DNA from: a virus
Length of the DNA stretch: 64,000 bases
IMG/VR virus record: IMGVR_UViG_3300044712_002668
Location: 248,001-312,000 of that record
Direction: 5' to 3' (one strand)
Shown here in pieces: positions 15,866 through 25,077 of the stretch. The translations under genes were made by a program, and so were the position numbers. The notes beneath the pieces were generated by a model. The model was given only the letters and a program-made list of their open reading frames with translations, was not told the DNA's origin and made no database searches. The stretch's first letter is position 1, and each line of letters starts with the position of its first letter.

Positions 15866-16395
15866 TGAAAGAAGAATTCTTTGAGTCGCAAATGATAATA
15901 GAAAATGATGATAGGAGGTTTGTAGATAAGGTAATCTTTTTAGATGTAGATGGTGTCTTGAATACAGATAGTTCAAGAGGGTTCTACATAATGAATATGG
16001 TTCCTGACATGGTAAGGAACCTTGAAGTTATAGTGAGAAATACCGGGGCATATTTAGTAATATCTAGTGACTGGAGACATGGAGGCATAGGACCTGATTC
16101 TGATTTTCAAAGGCATTTGAAGTTTGCTTGTATCAAGTATGGCAATGTACAGATGTTTGATTATCTTGTAGATAGAATCCATGGGAAAACCTTGGATTTA
16201 GGTCTGCGCCAGAAGGAAATATATGAATACGCAGAATATCATGGAATCAAGCGCTTCATCGCACTTGATGACTACGAAGAACATTTCCCTGATAAACCAG
16301 ATTGGCTCGTTCTTACAGACGACAGGGACGGTCTTACGGACGCTATTGTGGGACGATGCATCGATAAACTTGGACGATCCGGTAATGACGATTGA
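15865..16395 (+). CDS. HAD-superfamily phosphatase-like protein
   Basis: 176 residues. IFLDVDGVLN (about 24-33) is the HAD motif I with nucleophile Asp; LVISSDWR (about 67-74) fits motif II; RFIALDD near residue 129 fits motif IV. This small type resembles HAD domains found with RNA-repair enzymes and in phages. A 5'/3' phosphatase role on nucleic acid or nucleotides is plausible, not shown. It ends 11 nt inside the next gene. Confidence 0.78.
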   Translation: MKEEFFESQMIIENDDRRFVDKVIFLDVDGVLNTDSSRGFYIMNMVPDMVRNLEVIVRNTGAYLVISSDWRHGGIGPDSDFQRHLKFACIKYGNVQMFDYLVDRIHGKTLDLGLRQKEIYEYAEYHGIKRFIALDDYEEHFPDKPDWLVLTDDRDGLTDAIVGRCIDKLGRSGNDD

Positions 16396-16555
16396 AGAGT
16401 ATCGTGACCACTGTGAATCAGGGGATCAAGTATGTACTTACTGTGGTGAGGTTCAACTGAATACGTATCAATGCGAGTATTGTGGTAGATCTGATACGCT
16501 TGTGTCTATGAGGAAAGCACGGCAAGATGGATCAATTACCGTCATTACCGGATAA
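16385..16555 (+). CDS. Small zinc-ribbon protein
   Basis: 56 residues, MTIEEYRDHCESGDQ then CTYCGEVQLNTYQCEYCG, a clear two-CxxC ribbon, and a basic C-terminus. The gene overlaps both neighbours in different frames. Confidence 0.62.
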   Translation: MTIEEYRDHCESGDQVCTYCGEVQLNTYQCEYCGRSDTLVSMRKARQDGSITVITG

Positions 16556-18575
16556 TACTGTAGGCGTTATTGTTGTACATAAAAGTTGTCCTTATCCTGC
16601 TGGTATTAGTGGTTATGAGGTTGTTCCACTAGATGAGGAATGGAAACTTCTTTATACCAAGCCACATATTACATGGTTACATAAAGATCATATTGATTTT
16701 CTTAAGGGTCATTTCAAATCCGCTCCACAGGGCAGTTTTTATTTTGTATATAGAAACATAACCAAAAATGGTGGTGTTTATGAGGATGTTATTGTTCATG
16801 GTGTAAACCAAACTCCTCTTAATTTTACAAACAGTGATAATGGTATTAGTATTTCAAAATCTATTTATAAGAAAGCTTCTCCTCCAAATGATAACATAAT
16901 AGATTCTTGTGGTGCAAATATTGCAGTTATTCTTAAAAGGGCTCTGTATTATAAGTATTCTGATAAACTTCCTATCTTTCAGCATAGTTTTGGTTCTAAA
17001 GATGATAAGTGGGTCATACTTTATTCAAGGGTAGGGACAGGAACTCAGGAGTGTAGAAAAGTTCAAAGTATCCTTGAAAACGAATCTAGTGATGATTTTG
17101 TTATTTATAATGCAGTATCAAAGGATAATTTTCCATTTTCTTTTGGCAATGCACCGGATCGTCCCTGGACTATTGACAATCGTTATGATGCATTAAGGTT
17201 CAAAGATGATGGAAATTATCTAGAGTTTTATGTAAAAGCTATAGAGAAAGAAGATGTAGAAGAAGATGTAGAAGAAGATGTAGAAGAAGATGATGAAGAG
17301 GAAGAGATGAAAGATTTCGAAGAAATAGTTGCACATTTCGATATTGATAATCCTTCAATCTTTTATGCGATAAAAGAAGATCTTTATAAAAAGCTCCAAG
17401 AGAATGGTGTTTGTACAAATTTCATTGGTAGGAAGGAACCACTAAAGACAAATGGTTGGGTTGTATATGTAGCTAAAGCTGAATATGGAATAGGTTTTTC
17501 ACATAGTACAAATCAACATCTTTCTAATAAATTCTTTAGTGCTCTACAGCAATTCAATCCAGATGGAACTAAGTACAAGGTAATGACTTCCGTTACTGGT
17601 GATTGGTATCTACAGGAAGGGATTGCTAAAGAACCTTGGAATGTTGTCTTTGGAGGTAGTGATTATAACCTTACCAGTAATAAGAAAATATCAAATAGAG
17701 CTTCTATTGAAGAAGTATTGCTTCAACTAATTGAAGGTGAAACTTATTATTTCAATTTTTCAGAAGACCTAGATAACAAATTTATACAATCAGTGTATTA
17801 TGCAGAGCATGTAAAGCCAAATCTTGATGGTGACATTTACAAGATAAAGCTTGGAAATAGATTTCTTTATTTCCATAGCGATGAGGATCTTAATGATGGT
17901 GTTTTTGATTGGATTAGAAAAAACAATATACCCGCATCACAATATCATATGCCGGATTTGGGTGCTCTTGAACCCATTGTAACTGAAGATGAAGATGGTG
18001 ATTTGGTTTTGAATCCGGATTATTTTGATAAATTCTTTAATGACTTCAAGAGTGTGAACGGTATTCAAGTTTCATCGGAAGAGCTGACCAAGGGAAACGA
18101 AATGTCCAATAACACCGCCATGACAGTTTTTAATAAGATTATCGCCAAGGGTGGAAATATTGCCAAGAAGGGCACCGTCCGAGCCGTTTCCCGAAAAGGT
18201 CTCACCAAGGCTCGCCAAATCGTTTCTACTGTCCTCAAGTCCAAGGGCATTGATAATGCTACTATCAAAATTGTTGACGCTTTCCTCAAGACTGATGTGG
18301 GTGAAGGTGTTCTCAGTGTTGGGGTTGGGCTTTTGTTGGAGCATTTCCCTGGGTTGAGTGAGAATGAATTTGCCAAGCAGGTAGCCGAGGAGATGCAGGC
18401 TGAAGGTGCTGCCAAGGTATTTGGAGAGATTATCGAGTTGGTGTTCAGCTTTGCTGAGCCGATGGTTGCAGAGATGTTTGCGGAAACTCCGAAGACCAGG
18501 GTTCATGCAGAGAATGAGAATGAGGAAGAGGAGATTGAGCACGCTCATTCCCGTTCCAAGGGTAAGAAGAATTGA
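16527..18575 (+). CDS. Large hypothetical protein with two-part composition
   Basis: 682 residues. Residues 1-510 are beta-rich, Lys/Asp/Tyr-rich and AT-biased, with an acidic run of EDVEEDVEED-type repeats near 235-255. From about residue 510 the DNA becomes GC-richer with different codon choice, and the protein becomes a helical Ala/Lys/Gly region (FNKIIAKGGNIAKKGTVRAV) with a hydrophobic patch (GVLSVGVGLLLEHFPGL) and a charged tail ending RSKGKKN. An internal ATG at 18102 (MSNNTAMTV) could start a separate product. No domain recognised. Confidence 0.7.
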   Translation: MDQLPSLPDNTVGVIVVHKSCPYPAGISGYEVVPLDEEWKLLYTKPHITWLHKDHIDFLKGHFKSAPQGSFYFVYRNITKNGGVYEDVIVHGVNQTPLNFTNSDNGISISKSIYKKASPPNDNIIDSCGANIAVILKRALYYKYSDKLPIFQHSFGSKDDKWVILYSRVGTGTQECRKVQSILENESSDDFVIYNAVSKDNFPFSFGNAPDRPWTIDNRYDALRFKDDGNYLEFYVKAIEKEDVEEDVEEDVEEDDEEEEMKDFEEIVAHFDIDNPSIFYAIKEDLYKKLQENGVCTNFIGRKEPLKTNGWVVYVAKAEYGIGFSHSTNQHLSNKFFSALQQFNPDGTKYKVMTSVTGDWYLQEGIAKEPWNVVFGGSDYNLTSNKKISNRASIEEVLLQLIEGETYYFNFSEDLDNKFIQSVYYAEHVKPNLDGDIYKIKLGNRFLYFHSDEDLNDGVFDWIRKNNIPASQYHMPDLGALEPIVTEDEDGDLVLNPDYFDKFFNDFKSVNGIQVSSEELTKGNEMSNNTAMTVFNKIIAKGGNIAKKGTVRAVSRKGLTKARQIVSTVLKSKGIDNATIKIVDAFLKTDVGEGVLSVGVGLLLEHFPGLSENEFAKQVAEEMQAEGAAKVFGEIIELVFSFAEPMVAEMFAETPKTRVHAENENEEEEIEHAHSRSKGKKN

Positions 18576-18589
18576 TATAAGAAGGTAAT

Positions 18590-18784
18590 ATGAAAGTAAT
18601 CGAAAAGATAGTGATGGATTATCCAAGTCATAACCTATCGAAATGTTTGGATGATATTGAACAATCCGTTCCCCAGTTGAGCAAGGTTGAGCGTGTTATT
18701 GTTTCTCTATGGTGGAGTAACAAGATGCCTCGCTTCTTCCGGCCTGTTGTTGGAATGATTGTCAACAAGGAAATCCGAGAATGA
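18590..18784 (+). CDS. Hypothetical protein
   Basis: 64 residues, MKVIEKIVMDYPSHNL then a basic, Trp-containing C-terminus. AAGAAGGTAAT before the ATG is a good ribosome site. ATGA overlap with the next gene. Despite the MKV start it lacks the KEDW leader and Gly body. Confidence 0.63.
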   Translation: MKVIEKIVMDYPSHNLSKCLDDIEQSVPQLSKVERVIVSLWWSNKMPRFFRPVVGMIVNKEIRE

Positions 18785-19077
18785 ACCCTCGTACACTGAA
18801 GAATTTGATTGATAATATTTCAAACAAAATGGGAATCAAGCTTGATACATATCTGGTCAAGGTTGATGGTAATGTTTTTGTAGTGGGAGATAATTCTGCC
18901 ATCCGGTTCCAAGGGGAAACCACTGGAGATTATACCGTTTGGCAACATATGGAGGATTCTTGGACGCCTCTGCATATTGAGGAGTTTTTGTCTTTGACTT
19001 TGGAAAGGGCTTTGAAAGTATTCTTTCAAGAAATTTTGAATGACCGTCTGGATAATTATTTTCTCAATCACGAATAA
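18781..19077 (+). CDS. Hypothetical protein
   Basis: 98 residues; the middle (YLVKVDGNVFVVGDNSAIRFQG) is beta-rich and the end helical. ATGA overlap at its start, two-base gap at its end. Function unknown. Confidence 0.66.
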   Translation: MNPRTLKNLIDNISNKMGIKLDTYLVKVDGNVFVVGDNSAIRFQGETTGDYTVWQHMEDSWTPLHIEEFLSLTLERALKVFFQEILNDRLDNYFLNHE

Positions 19078-19079
19078 AC

Positions 19080-19553
19080 ATGGCGAACAACTACTGTCAG
19101 TTTTCTGAGGTTCTTTCTTGTGGTTCCAAAGAGGAAGCCCAATGGGTTAGCCGTATTTCCCAATTGGCTCTGGATTATTCTCTAGAGCAGGTTGAAGTAG
19201 GTCCTGATTGGAATGATGATTTCGAACCTATTACTGAAGATGCCAAGCTTGCAGCAGACATTGTTGATGGTGGTTTTAATGGTTGTGGTTTCAGTTTCAA
19301 AATTGAAGATGATTCAAATGTTTGGTTTTACGCAGAGGAATGTGGTGATCCTGGGTTTGTAGCAGAGATTGTTTTTGAATATTTCAAGAAGTTCAATAAG
19401 AAGGAATGCTTTTCTATTTCGTATGCTGAAACTTGTGAGAGGCCAAGGGTGGGTGAATTCGGTGGTGGTGCTCTCTTTGTTACTTTGGATGGTATCAAGT
19501 TCATGAATTCTTATACTTGGATTCAGGAACAGACTGATAAGTTCAAGGAATAA
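19080..19553 (+). CDS. Hypothetical protein
   Basis: 157 residues, MANNYCQFSEVL. The sequence resembles small phage proteins with a conserved YAEECGDP...VAEIVFEYF centre and a C-terminal GGGALFVTLDGIKF strand pair. Unknown role; likely globular and cytoplasmic. Confidence 0.68.
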   Translation: MANNYCQFSEVLSCGSKEEAQWVSRISQLALDYSLEQVEVGPDWNDDFEPITEDAKLAADIVDGGFNGCGFSFKIEDDSNVWFYAEECGDPGFVAEIVFEYFKKFNKKECFSISYAETCERPRVGEFGGGALFVTLDGIKFMNSYTWIQEQTDKFKE

Positions 19554-19554
19554 C

Positions 19555-20142
19555 ATGGACATCCAAGATCACATTGAAGATTTGGCAAAGGAGGCCGCTG
19601 GCAATTGGAAGAAGTTTGAATCATTCGCTTGGCATGATGAACCAGAGGATGGTGATAATTGGACAATCATCAACACTCATCATCGCGATTCCGATCTTCT
19701 TTCCCAATCCAATGCAGATGCAATTGACAATGCTCTGCAGCCTTTTATGGGAGATGATTGTATCTCTATGAGGTCCAGTCATTGGGGTGTTGGTTGGGTT
19801 GATGGTTATGCTATCAGGGTTTATAAGGAAGGGGAAGTTACCAAGGCTTTCTCTGCCTATGCTGAACTCTATATCGCTCTTCAAAATTATCCTGTTCTTG
19901 ATGATGAGGATTATTCAAGGCGGGAACTTGAAGCTTCCATTGAGAACATAAATGATATCGCTCATAATTATGTAAAGGCTTCTGCCCCTGCCGAATGGTC
20001 CGAGAAGGTCTGGGAATGGCTTTGGAACAATGATCAAAGGGAACTTGATAATAGTGATGGGCATGGGGCATACCCCAGTCTGAAGGCTTGCCAGACGGCT
20101 CTAAAGGCATTGGGTTGGTTTGAGAGCGAATGGGATGACTGA
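19555..20142 (+). CDS. Hypothetical protein
   Basis: 195 residues. The order W-rich HDEPEDG, HHRDSDLL, then SSHWGVGWVDGYAIRVY is characteristic of a conserved phage/bacterial hypothetical family. A possible His/Asp cluster could be catalytic but is not a recognised motif. In the same operon as its neighbours. Confidence 0.7.
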   Translation: MDIQDHIEDLAKEAAGNWKKFESFAWHDEPEDGDNWTIINTHHRDSDLLSQSNADAIDNALQPFMGDDCISMRSSHWGVGWVDGYAIRVYKEGEVTKAFSAYAELYIALQNYPVLDDEDYSRRELEASIENINDIAHNYVKASAPAEWSEKVWEWLWNNDQRELDNSDGHGAYPSLKACQTALKALGWFESEWDD

Positions 20143-20143
20143 T

Positions 20144-20854
20144 ATGAACATCATCGAAACCAAAAAGGTTTGTGGTCTTACTGTAAAGATTATGACTGAT
20201 GATGATCCAATGAATCCTCGTGATTGGGATCATGTTGGAAACATGTATTGTTTCCATCGCCGCTATAAGTTGGGTGATAAGCATAACTTCAGCATGGAAG
20301 ATGTTGAGGAAATTGTAAATGATACTGAGAATAATATTTCATTGCCACTGTATTTGATGGATCATTCTGGATTGAGTATGTCAACCGGAGATTATGGTGA
20401 CAAGTTTGATAGTGGGCAGGTAGGATATATTACTGCACCCAAGGGAACTCATGGGCTTGATGATGAGAAGTTGATTGAGGCATTGAAGGCCGAGGTTGAA
20501 GTTTATTCAAAGTTTCTATCTGGTAGTTGTTATTGTTACACTATTGAGGATACTACTGGTGAATTTGTAGATTCTTGTGGAGGTTATTATGATATGGAGA
20601 GTATGGAGGATGATTACACTTCAAGTGCCAAATATTTCTTGAAGAAGAGAGAGGATCGTGTAGATAAGATTATTGCCCAGCAGCAGAAAAAGCCATTCAA
20701 GGCCAAGAAGAAGGTTATCTTCCAGGTTATGAATGAGTCAAGGAAGTATTTGACCAGTGCGATTATAAACAAGATTGCAGAGAGTCTTGATATTCTACCA
20801 GTACAGGTGGAGGCTGTATATGAAAAGGTGCGAAATAAGTTGTCAGACTCTTAA
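20144..20854 (+). CDS. Hypothetical protein
   Basis: 236 residues from MNIIETKKVCGL (TGATATG arrangement); the in-frame ATG at 20135 is an alternative. Central region SLPLYLMDHSGLSMSTGDYGDKFDSGQVGYI and C-terminal basic helices occur in conserved phage proteins of unknown function. Confidence 0.7.
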   Translation: MNIIETKKVCGLTVKIMTDDDPMNPRDWDHVGNMYCFHRRYKLGDKHNFSMEDVEEIVNDTENNISLPLYLMDHSGLSMSTGDYGDKFDSGQVGYITAPKGTHGLDDEKLIEALKAEVEVYSKFLSGSCYCYTIEDTTGEFVDSCGGYYDMESMEDDYTSSAKYFLKKREDRVDKIIAQQQKKPFKAKKKVIFQVMNESRKYLTSAIINKIAESLDILPVQVEAVYEKVRNKLSDS

Positions 20855-21296
20855 AACAATAGCGGCAATTACTCGTAGAGCTTTCATACCATTCACTTCC
20901 GAGTATGGCTTTATCCCTCGCTTCTCTTGTGCTTGTGCAGTTTGTTCTTATGTTTTGGATAAAGTATTCCGTAACTTCAATATCAATTCACAAATGGTAT
21001 TTGGATACTTTGAAGATAACGATCATTGCTTTGTAGTAATTGACAATGAGATAGTGGTTGATATAACCGCTACACAATTCGGTAAGTATTCAGAAATCAT
21101 TGTTGATGATTATTTCCATGCCAAATCTCCTTATACAATAAAGATTTCAAATACCAATGATACATTGGATTTTGTGAATAATGATCGTAATTGGGACCAT
21201 GGACAGAGTCCGGTGTTCTTTAGTGATGAGTTGGAAGATATAATACTGGATGTTACAAAGCAGGTGCAAGCATGTCATATCGCCTCATCGCAGTAG
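20820..21296 (+). CDS. Transglutaminase/papain-like fold protein
   Basis: 158 residues from MKRCEISCQTLK. CACAVCSYVL (about 35-44) followed by NDHCFVVIDNEIVVDITATQF (about 67-87) gives the Cys ... His ... Asp order and the H-x-F/W-V-x(8)-D-x-T shape of transglutaminase-like cysteine enzymes. It could process a peptide or modify a host protein. Which Cys would be catalytic is uncertain. It overlaps both neighbours. Confidence 0.6.
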   Translation: MKRCEISCQTLKTIAAITRRAFIPFTSEYGFIPRFSCACAVCSYVLDKVFRNFNINSQMVFGYFEDNDHCFVVIDNEIVVDITATQFGKYSEIIVDDYFHAKSPYTIKISNTNDTLDFVNNDRNWDHGQSPVFFSDELEDIILDVTKQVQACHIASSQ

Positions 21297-21625
21297 ATGA
21301 TACCAAGTATTGGTCTGACGAAATCCGATCTGGTGTTGATAAGATATATACTCGGTATGTATATAATGATACTGAGTGTACTTATTGCTGTGAGCTTACT
21401 CCTAGCCGCTGCCTATTCTTCGTAGGGTTTTCTCCTACTGGAGATGTCAGTGAGGAGTTGGCTGAGAAGATTAGTGAAGAGGAATGTAATTTTGAGGATG
21501 TATGTTATATGCATTGTAGCTTTGTAGATAAAAAGGTATATACTGTTATTTCGGCAGATGATCTTGAAGAAGCTATTGAGTATGCTCGTTGTAATGAGTG
21601 TCTTCCTGAAGGGCTGGCGGCATGA
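21272..21625 (+). CDS. Hypothetical protein
   Basis: 117 residues, MSYRLIAVDDTKYW. It is Cys-rich (CTYCCELTPSRC, CNFEDVCYMHC) and acidic. Pairs of cysteines may bind metal, but spacing is not a standard ribbon. ATGA with the next gene. Confidence 0.63.
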   Translation: MSYRLIAVDDTKYWSDEIRSGVDKIYTRYVYNDTECTYCCELTPSRCLFFVGFSPTGDVSEELAEKISEEECNFEDVCYMHCSFVDKKVYTVISADDLEEAIEYARCNECLPEGLAA

Positions 21626-21942
21626 ACGTTACAATAAAGAAGGCTGAGGTTGAAAAATGGAATGCCATTATGTCTCAGCATGGAAGTGGTACCGATGAAG
21701 TTTTGAAGACTTTTACATTCAAATTTCCAGATGGTTATCAGGCAGATATCAAGATATGTGATGGAGATTATCCATGGATTGATCCGGTACTATTTGATGA
21801 AAAAGGGCATGAGGTAGCTGCCCTACTATGTGATGATGGCTTGATTAGTGCATATCCATTTGATGACAAGCATAATGGTTTGCTTGGCGTATATCCATTT
21901 GATGACAAGCATATTTTGGTCATAGAAGAGGAAGCGGCATGA
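21622..21942 (+). CDS. Hypothetical protein with duplicated YPFDDKH segment
   Basis: 106 residues. Near the end, AYPFDDKHN and VYPFDDKHI are an exact 7-residue duplication about 14 residues apart, with nearly identical DNA, so a recent internal duplication. The rest (FKFPDGYQADIKICDGDYPWIDPVLFD) is beta-rich. Confidence 0.65.
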   Translation: MNVTIKKAEVEKWNAIMSQHGSGTDEVLKTFTFKFPDGYQADIKICDGDYPWIDPVLFDEKGHEVAALLCDDGLISAYPFDDKHNGLLGVYPFDDKHILVIEEEAA

Positions 21943-22415
21943 CTGATAGAAAGTCATATGTGTTGTTGAAGGTCACTCCATTTACTAATGAGATTATTGG
22001 AATTTTTAATAGTCTAGAGAGTCTTTCCAAGGCTGTAGATATTTTTCTTGATAGATATAAAAGTTCTGTTCTGGTTTATGAACAATGGAGAGATAACAAT
22101 ATAGATTGTAAAGAGTGTTGGGATTATTGTTATATTCCTATTGGCTATGATATCAGCCATCTTAGTGGTGATGTTCCTGAGAATCATATGTTTGGAAAGA
22201 ACCTCTTGGCTAAACAGAGATTTGTTGCTACTGTTATTTGGTGTGTGCCAATTCAGGTTGATATAAATGGCTATGAAGCCGTTAACATTGTAAGCGATCT
22301 GGCTAAGCAGGTGCAAGATGATTATTTCCGTAAGACTGGTTTGGTGTTCACCGTTACACTAAACGGTATGACATATATTGTTGATAATCTAAACAAGACG
22401 GTAAAGCCACAATGA
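21939..22415 (+). CDS. Hypothetical protein
   Basis: 158 residues, with an N-terminal beta/alpha unit (YVLLKVTPFTNEIIGIFNSLESLSKAVD), a central NIDCKECWDYC and a helical end. Linked by ATGA overlaps on both sides. Unknown function. Confidence 0.66.
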   Translation: MTDRKSYVLLKVTPFTNEIIGIFNSLESLSKAVDIFLDRYKSSVLVYEQWRDNNIDCKECWDYCYIPIGYDISHLSGDVPENHMFGKNLLAKQRFVATVIWCVPIQVDINGYEAVNIVSDLAKQVQDDYFRKTGLVFTVTLNGMTYIVDNLNKTVKPQ

Positions 22416-22828
22416 AAGAAATCCCCACTGAGATTTTGGCAGCCAATGATAAGCTTTATGAGAAGCTTGTTCCTTTTGAGGGCAAGGCCAATACTGTTGA
22501 AGGGGAGATGTTGAGAGCAATTAATAGGATTATTTATCGTCTATATAATGATGGTGACTTTTTTGATGAGGGCTATGGCATTGAGACTGCCGGTCCTGCT
22601 CATGCTTATCTCTTGAGAGATTGTCCCTTGTCAAGGAAGTTGCAGGGAGTGTTCAGGAGATATTATGACGAAGATGATTATGCGGATATGATGATTGATG
22701 TTCTTAAAATTGTTATTGATTATGTTGAGAATAGGAATGGAGATTATCAGAAGAATTATGTAGATATGTTGGATTGCGAGCCTGTCAATAAGATTCAGCG
22801 TGATGAAGATGAATACCGTTGGAGCTGA
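22412..22828 (+). CDS. Hypothetical protein
   Basis: 138 residues, helical. EMLRAINRIIYRLYNDGDFFDEGYGIETAGPAHAYLL is typical of a conserved phage hypothetical family. Operon member, TGATATG spacing to the next gene. Confidence 0.68.
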   Translation: MKEIPTEILAANDKLYEKLVPFEGKANTVEGEMLRAINRIIYRLYNDGDFFDEGYGIETAGPAHAYLLRDCPLSRKLQGVFRRYYDEDDYADMMIDVLKIVIDYVENRNGDYQKNYVDMLDCEPVNKIQRDEDEYRWS

Positions 22829-22829
22829 T

Positions 22830-23234
22830 ATGGAATTCAAAACATCAATCAGTATTGATTCCAACCGGATTGCTGATTTGATTATCACTGCCTTGGAAGG
22901 TGGTAGTAATTATTGGTATTCTATTGATAAGAAGAAGTCCAAAGCTCCATCTCCTGATAAGCTCTGGCAGTTTCCAGAGGGAGATTCATTGAGAGATACT
23001 TTGTATTTCCATGTGCAGTGGCCTTTGTCAGAAGGTGGTAGCGTTCATATCTACGATAATGAAACCGGAGATTATCGTGGAGATTTGAATCTTGAAAGTC
23101 TTCAGAAGGGGCTTGATGTGATGCAGGATAAATATCCTAAACATATGGCTGATTTTTTGAGTGAGCATGAAGATGGTGATACGGCAGACGTATTTCTTCA
23201 GTGCTGTTTGTTCGGTGAAGTTATTTTCGGGTGA
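22830..23234 (+). CDS. Hypothetical protein
   Basis: 134 residues from MEFKTSISIDSNRI. IADLIITALEGGSNYWY near the N-terminus occurs in a conserved family of small phage proteins whose role is unknown. It is followed by a beta-rich middle (SVHIYDNETGDYRGDL). Confidence 0.68.
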   Translation: MEFKTSISIDSNRIADLIITALEGGSNYWYSIDKKKSKAPSPDKLWQFPEGDSLRDTLYFHVQWPLSEGGSVHIYDNETGDYRGDLNLESLQKGLDVMQDKYPKHMADFLSEHEDGDTADVFLQCCLFGEVIFG

Positions 23235-23235
23235 T

Positions 23236-23493
23236 ATGAAAAAGGAAACTCTAAAGAGAATTGTTGATCATATGTACCCAATCAGGGAGGAATATTTTCC
23301 AAATAAGAATCATAGTGAAAAAGATTTTGATTATCCTGATTATGGTGGGTTGCCTGAAAGTATAATCAAGTCATTATCTTCTGAGGCTGTAGATGCCATG
23401 CAGTTCATTCTAAATTGGCCTTACAAAGCCAAGAGGCTCTTTGCTAGAGATTATAAAGAGCGTTTGATTGGTCTCGGAGAAAAGGTCGAATAA
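23236..23493 (+). CDS. Hypothetical protein
   Basis: 85 residues, MKKETLKRIVDHMYP, basic and helical with a YPDYGGLPESI turn. One base separates it from the preceding stop. Unknown. Confidence 0.64.
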   Translation: MKKETLKRIVDHMYPIREEYFPNKNHSEKDFDYPDYGGLPESIIKSLSSEAVDAMQFILNWPYKAKRLFARDYKERLIGLGEKVE

Positions 23494-23873
23494 TGGGTAT
23501 CTATAGCGATGTAGGTTTTGCCGTCAAGAAGTCTCTTATTGCTGAGCTGGATGAGAAGCATCCTTGGGTTCGTAAGGAATCCAATGTAGATGAATGTGAA
23601 ATTGGTACTCTATTCCATTTTCAGAATGTCAAATGGTATGATGATGATGAGGAAATCAAATCTTTAATTCACTGGTTGAACCAGCAGGATGATGAAGATT
23701 ATATTCTGATTATTGCCTGTCATGATTATCCTGATGATACCAGTGCAGATATGGGTGCTTGGGTAGAGGATCCTTGGAATGTTCATAGGGAATGCCGTGT
23801 TTCTATTGAATTTGAGCCGGTGTTTGATATAAAGCAGAAGAAGCCACGTTCCAAGAATGGGCGTGCAAAGTAA
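23493..23873 (+). CDS. Hypothetical protein
   Basis: 126 residues, MGIYSDVGFAVKKSL. Beta/alpha start and central LFHFQNVKWYDDDEEIKSLIHWL are shared with conserved small phage/bacterial proteins; a basic tail KKPRSKNGRAK ends it. Unknown function. Confidence 0.68.
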   Translation: MGIYSDVGFAVKKSLIAELDEKHPWVRKESNVDECEIGTLFHFQNVKWYDDDEEIKSLIHWLNQQDDEDYILIIACHDYPDDTSADMGAWVEDPWNVHRECRVSIEFEPVFDIKQKKPRSKNGRAK

Positions 23874-23879
23874 TTCAAT

Positions 23880-24941
23880 ATGGCAAACCACACCACCAAA
23901 GAGATTTTGAAGAAGATGCTTGTTGAGAATACTGGAATTGCCCTGTGTGATTCCGGTGGTACTCCAAGTTATGATGAGAATGGTAAGTATCTTGGTTCAA
24001 CCAATGGTTATGGTCGTGGGTTTGAGCGGAATCGTGGGCGGGATTTCGAGAATGAATTGCCTACTGAACTAGAGTTCAAGAAGTATAATAAGCATCTTGA
24101 AATCAATGTTACTCACAACATCTATCACTTTCTGGAGGAGCGTTGTGAGATTTCAAAGCTTGATGAGATTTTCCATGGTCAGTATCTCAAGGAGAAGGAT
24201 CCTGATAATGACCGTAGTTGGATGAGTTTGATGGAGGAGTTTCCTCAGTGGCTCTGTGAGACTTTTCAGGAACCTTGTGAGGAATGTGATGGTTCTGAGA
24301 ATGAGGATGAACCTTGTGAGTTCTGTAGTGGTACTGGCAAGGTTGGTTCCACTTATGGTGAGCCTGGTGGTATTTATGGTGAGGGTAAGCCTATCTTCAA
24401 TTATACTTACAATACCGATAACCTATTGAGTCAGAACATTCAGTATCTTTATTTCACTCTTGGCGGTAGGCATGACCGTGAAGAGTTTGCTATCATTCAG
24501 ATTCATAATGGTTGTGATGCCCGAGGTGGTATGACCACTCCTCATGTGTTTGAGGTTGGGCATTCTGGATCTGAGTATGACATTTTGGAGGATAACCGAG
24601 CTACGATTTATTGTAGTGGTAAGAACCATCATCCTTCTGTGAAGGTAATTCCTGAGGAGCAGGAGAATCTTCCTGGTATTGATGTTGATCATAGTTGCCG
24701 TGGCAAGTATGGTCAGAATCGTTTTTGGGATATGGAGGGATACAATAGTTTCCCTGAGGGTGAGGACCACAAGGCTACTCACCTTGAAGATTATGAAGTG
24801 AAGGTTTTGGATAGTAAGGAGGATCCGAATGCGGATAATCCCGAGCCTCATGTCTGGGAGGCTGGGAAGCTATGCATTGAGCATGAAACGGGGCTTGGAT
24901 ATTGTCCTTATTGCGGAGCAAGGTTGGAAGCCGGGCGTTAA
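23880..24941 (+). CDS. Conserved hypothetical with two zinc sites
   Basis: 353 residues. CEECDGSENEDEPCEFCSG (about 140-158) is a DnaJ-like zinc site; CIEHETGLGYCPYCG near the C-terminus is a second. Between them, beta-rich sequence with NGCDARGGMTTPHVF. Its TAA overlaps the end of a small convergent minus gene. It closes the operon that began at 11.7 kb. Confidence 0.7.
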   Translation: MANHTTKEILKKMLVENTGIALCDSGGTPSYDENGKYLGSTNGYGRGFERNRGRDFENELPTELEFKKYNKHLEINVTHNIYHFLEERCEISKLDEIFHGQYLKEKDPDNDRSWMSLMEEFPQWLCETFQEPCEECDGSENEDEPCEFCSGTGKVGSTYGEPGGIYGEGKPIFNYTYNTDNLLSQNIQYLYFTLGGRHDREEFAIIQIHNGCDARGGMTTPHVFEVGHSGSEYDILEDNRATIYCSGKNHHPSVKVIPEEQENLPGIDVDHSCRGKYGQNRFWDMEGYNSFPEGEDHKATHLEDYEVKVLDSKEDPNADNPEPHVWEAGKLCIEHETGLGYCPYCGARLEAGR

Positions 24942-25051
24942 TCATCGCCTTCGTCTTCAAATCCTTCTTCCTCTGCTTCTCCTTCCTCTTCTTCGGAAGC
25001 TTTCTTAAGAAAAATATCAATCATCTCTTCTAGCTTAGCAAACTTTTCCAT
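24938..25051 (-). CDS. Very small acidic protein, minus strand
   Basis: 37 residues on the minus strand. The first half MEKFAKLEEMIDIFLKKA is an amphipathic helix; the second half is almost all Glu/Asp. AGAGGG lies seven bases upstream of its ATG. The helix resembles the start of the minus-strand gene at 25294-25671, which argues for a real gene. It is convergent with the zinc-site gene. Confidence 0.5.
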   Translation of the reverse strand: MEKFAKLEEMIDIFLKKASEEEEGEAEEEGFEDEGDD

Positions 25052-25077
25052 AAACCCTCTAAATAAAATAGTGGAAA

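Noticed and set aside
24423-24851. 142-residue minus-strand frame
   Set aside because: Antisense shadow of the zinc-site gene 23880-24941; basic low-complexity composition and no start context.
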